A stretch of 7,286 nt of DNA from Gammaproteobacteria bacterium (GTDB lineage: Bacteria; Pseudomonadota; Gammaproteobacteria; Pseudomonadales; Pseudohongiellaceae), in assembly GCA_016762995.1 (NCBI GenBank), contig JAESUT010000036.1, forward strand, positions 3,462 through 10,747, given 5' to 3'. A program made the translations under genes and the position numbers. Of the stretch, positions 5,062 to 7,286 are shown one piece after another. Under the pieces are notes generated by a model, which saw only the letters and a program-made list of their open reading frames with translations, was not told the origin of the DNA and ran no database searches. Numbering within the stretch: position 1 is the stretch's first letter; every line of letters starts with the position of its first letter.

Positions 5062-6375
5062 TTAGTCGACTTGCACGGCCACCCTGTGACAGGCGTTGTT
5101 TAGATAGCCGCGCGGGTTCCAGCCGGGTACAACCATGGGCTGAGAGCGGCCCTGAACATCCATCGCCCTAGCCCACACTTCATAGTAGCCAGGCTCAGGA
5201 AATTGCGCCCAAGTCTCCCAATTCTGCCATGCCAATCTGTTTGCTGCCCCTGCTAATGCCGACGGCAGCCAGGTGACGCCGAAATCGATGGAGATATAGA
5301 CAGCGACCACTTGATCGTCGCCCGCCCAGGCATGACCGCGGACGGTCATTCGCTCTCGAGAATCATGAGTAATGCCCGACTGAGGAAAAGTAATGAGTGA
5401 TTTGATCGGCATCGATTCAATGATACGCATATCTTCATTCGGCACACGTGTGCCAGGTGCGACCGGTGCGGCAGGAACCGAATAAGAAGGCGGAGACATT
5501 TTTTCGCCATCATGGACCTGATTGCGAATATCGATTCGGTTTAGCCATTTGCCCGACACAGATGCAGGCCAGCCAGCACAGACGAGGCGTAGTGGATATC
5601 CGTTCTGCAAGGGTAAGTCTTCGCCATTCATAGACCAGGCTATGAGTGATTCTCGTTCTAGCGCCTTCGCAATAGGCACGCCACGAGATATCGAATCGCG
5701 ATCGGGGTCGCCGCTAAGGTGTGTGTCTGCGCCGTAGTAGCCAATATATTGTGCATCGGCGAGTACGCCGCAATAATTGAGTACGTCGCGCAACCTCACT
5801 CCTGTGAAGGTAGGGCAGCCGATGGCGCCGGTAGTCCACTGATTGCCACTTGCCCCTGGAACAAATTCACTGCGCCCATTGCCGCCGCATTCTAGTTGCA
5901 GCTGCAACGTGACTGTTTCGAAGCGCTCTTTAAGCTCGGCAAGTGTGAAAGTCAAAGGGCGCTCAACCGATTCGCCACCAATCTCTAGTTGCCAGGTGTC
6001 GGAATCAATGTCCTCTGGAGCTACACCGTTGTTGCGAACGAACATGCGATTGTTCGGTGTTATAGGGTCATCGAGTAAGTGCGCGGGAGTTTCGGCGTTA
6101 ATAGGCCGGTCATTAAGAACGATGAGGCCGTCTTTGCCGGGTATCTGCAGGGGAGAGCTTTCGGCGGCAAAGGCTGCCGGAATAAGACCCGCAGGCATGA
6201 ACCGAGAGAAGGGGATACTCATGCCTAGCGCGGTAGTCATAGCAACTAGGCCGCTTTTCTTTAAGAAGCCACGACGCGTAAGCGGGTCACTTTGACGGCC
6301 CCATAGAAATCGATCTGCCGCAATTGGGTCCTTGCTGTAGAGTTCATGTATTCCTTGATCTTGCTTTTTACTCAT
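5062..6375 (-). CDS. Tat-exported sulfite-oxidase-family molybdopterin enzyme (SorA/SoxC-like)
   Basis: A 437-residue periplasmic oxidoreductase with a molybdopterin cofactor. It most likely oxidises sulfite to sulfate, though other substrates are possible. A twin-arginine motif TRRGFLKK (33-40) precedes a hydrophobic segment with likely cleavage near AFA at 70, so it is exported folded. The N-terminal molybdopterin domain (about 85-290) contains the molybdenum-ligating cysteine C163 in LECGGNGR, then TTGAIGCPTFTGVRLRDVL (181-199), AWSMNGEDLPLQNGYPLRL (246-264) and GKWLNRI (275-281). The C-terminal dimerisation domain (about 310-437) has VRGHAWAGDD (345-354), SIDFGVTW (362-369) and WNPRGYLNNACHR (419-431), where R422 is a probable substrate-pocket arginine. 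R114 in FVRNNG probably matches the active-site arginine near the N-terminus; the residue two on is Asn, where characterised enzymes usually have His. GAGA six bases upstream supports the ATG. It starts 29 bases after the preceding gene and is followed by the cytochrome gene, as in sorAB pairs. Substrate is unproven. Confidence 0.87.
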   Translation of the reverse strand: MSKKQDQGIHELYSKDPIAADRFLWGRQSDPLTRRGFLKKSGLVAMTTALGMSIPFSRFMPAGLIPAAFAAESSPLQIPGKDGLIVLNDRPINAETPAHLLDDPITPNNRMFVRNNGVAPEDIDSDTWQLEIGGESVERPLTFTLAELKERFETVTLQLQLECGGNGRSEFVPGASGNQWTTGAIGCPTFTGVRLRDVLNYCGVLADAQYIGYYGADTHLSGDPDRDSISRGVPIAKALERESLIAWSMNGEDLPLQNGYPLRLVCAGWPASVSGKWLNRIDIRNQVHDGEKMSPPSYSVPAAPVAPGTRVPNEDMRIIESMPIKSLITFPQSGITHDSRERMTVRGHAWAGDDQVVAVYISIDFGVTWLPSALAGAANRLAWQNWETWAQFPEPGYYEVWARAMDVQGRSQPMVVPGWNPRGYLNNACHRVAVQVD

Positions 6376-6404
6376 AAGAAATCTCGTGTGTTGTTCACTA
6401 GCAA

Positions 6405-7286
6405 TTAGTCAATCTTCTTGGCTTCGTCTAGTCGTGCTCCAGCAAGTACCCCAGCAAGTGAATAATTGCCTTCATGGCAAGCATACTCATAGAGGATGTC
6501 GTCGGTCAGTTTCATTGGAATCTCGGCCGAGAATGACTGCACGAACGTGTCCGGATCATGTGCTGTGAAACTGTAGTTCATGACATTGTCTGCTACGCGG
6601 GTGAAGCGTTCGGTGATGCGGAAATTTTCCGTCGAGTTACGAAATTTTTGGCTAGAGTTCAATCTGCTGGTTTCGACGACTAGCGTATCTCCTTCCCAAT
6701 GACCAATTGAGTCTCCCATCCAAGGTCGAAATGCGTCTGGCAGCGGCTTGGCATCGATGCGAATAATTCTTGCGTCATGAACCATCTCTACCAGAATCAT
6801 TACATAGCCTGGCGATTGCACGATCTGATAGTGATTGTTGTACAGAATAGGCAGCATGGGAGGCCCACTGCTGGACCCGAACGACATAAGGCAGCGTTCG
6901 GCTAAAGGGCGGCTCTCAGGTCCGGCAAAGGCACCACGTGATGCACGTAGCTCGACGGCAATTCGCAGCCGTTCTTCAGCCTCAGGTGTATAGGCAGGCA
7001 TGCGCCCATTGGGTGGGTCTATTAGCAAGGAGCTGCGGAACTCACTGTTATAGCGTGCAACTTGAGTGCCGTCGTCAAACCAAAAGTTGTTGTAGCTGTC
7101 GGCGAGTTCGATGCGGTCCTTCGCCGGAGGTATGCGATCTGGGTCGCTAGGCTGATCCTGCTCAGCTGTGTAGTCGGCCACAGCTTGTTCCAATTGCATT
7201 GCTTCTTCGGGGCTCAGTACCAGCTTGTTGCCCAATTCTTCCGGGCGAGAGAAAGGGGTTATCGTGTTACTCGTCCACATGCCCTG
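6405..7286 (-). CDS. Conserved protein of unknown function, first gene of the molybdoenzyme cluster (start outside window)
   Basis: The frame is open to the window edge, giving 293 C-terminal residues. The ATG at 7280 is probably internal: the frame continues upstream as QGM, and the conserved domain opens at once with MWTSNTITPF, as family members do after an N-terminal leader. I recognise the pattern but know no function. Signature stretches are DPPNGRMPAYTPEAEER, LPILYNNHYQIVQSPGYV, EMVHDARIIRID, DSIGHWEGDTLVVETSRLN, FRITERFTRVADN and YEYACHEGNYSLAG near the C-terminus. Relatives are widespread in acidobacteria and gammaproteobacteria and commonly carry a signal peptide, so export is likely but not visible here. 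The middle looks beta-rich and there is no CxxCH haem site. Its stop is 29 bases before the molybdoenzyme start, so the two are probably co-transcribed. Its place in a periplasmic redox cluster suggests a periplasmic accessory or substrate-related role, but that is inference only. Confidence 0.75.
   Translation of the reverse strand, partial: QGMWTSNTITPFSRPEELGNKLVLSPEEAMQLEQAVADYTAEQDQPSDPDRIPPAKDRIELADSYNNFWFDDGTQVARYNSEFRSSLLIDPPNGRMPAYTPEAEERLRIAVELRASRGAFAGPESRPLAERCLMSFGSSSGPPMLPILYNNHYQIVQSPGYVMILVEMVHDARIIRIDAKPLPDAFRPWMGDSIGHWEGDTLVVETSRLNSSQKFRNSTENFRITERFTRVADNVMNYSFTAHDPDTFVQSFSAEIPMKLTDDILYEYACHEGNYSLAGVLAGARLDEAKKID

Noticed and set aside
5843..6295. Rightward 150-codon frame
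   Set aside because: It lies wholly inside the molybdoenzyme gene on the opposite strand and shows no family features.

Overview
The window (about 7.3 kb, mixed GC) looks like chromosome from a marine or other aquatic gammaproteobacterium. This rests on the family mix (NhaC antiporter, GlpV-type solute-binding protein, Tat-exported sulfite-oxidase-like molybdoenzyme with a cytochrome c) and is an inference, since there is no rRNA or other phylogenetic marker here. There are eight protein genes, two of them cut by the window ends. I see no tRNA, rRNA, CRISPR array, transposase or integrase.

Left part (1-2769): the 5' part of an nhaC-type Na+/H+ antiporter gene points left. About 100 bases away, a rightward pair starts: a small DUF2160 membrane protein and a GlpV-like periplasmic binding protein. 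These two are normally the last genes of the glycerol ABC transporter operon glpSTPQ-(DUF2160)-glpV. The ATPases and permeases are absent here, so the transporter is either split across the genome or decayed.

Middle part (2770-4136): an AT-rich stretch with one leftward gene, a DUF6445-like protein with 2-oxoglutarate/Fe(II) dioxygenase-type residues. It is flanked by about 290 and 470 bases of non-coding DNA that hold several inverted repeats, a consensus -10 box and a run of G-tracts. Base composition differs clearly from both sides, which suggests an acquired islet.

Right part (4137-7286): a leftward, tightly packed cluster. In order of transcription it holds an uncharacterised conserved protein (its start lies beyond the window), a Tat-exported sulfite-oxidase-family molybdoenzyme, a small exported c-type cytochrome and an SRPBCC/AHSA1 protein. 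The last gene starts inside the stop codon of the cytochrome gene. The molybdoenzyme and cytochrome probably form a periplasmic oxidase and electron-acceptor pair, as in sulfite dehydrogenases of the SorAB type. The roles of the first and last genes are unknown.

No clearly new multi-gene system is evident. The points most worth following are the orphaned glpV pair, the AT-rich islet with its lone dioxygenase, and the four-gene molybdoenzyme cluster with its unusual partners.
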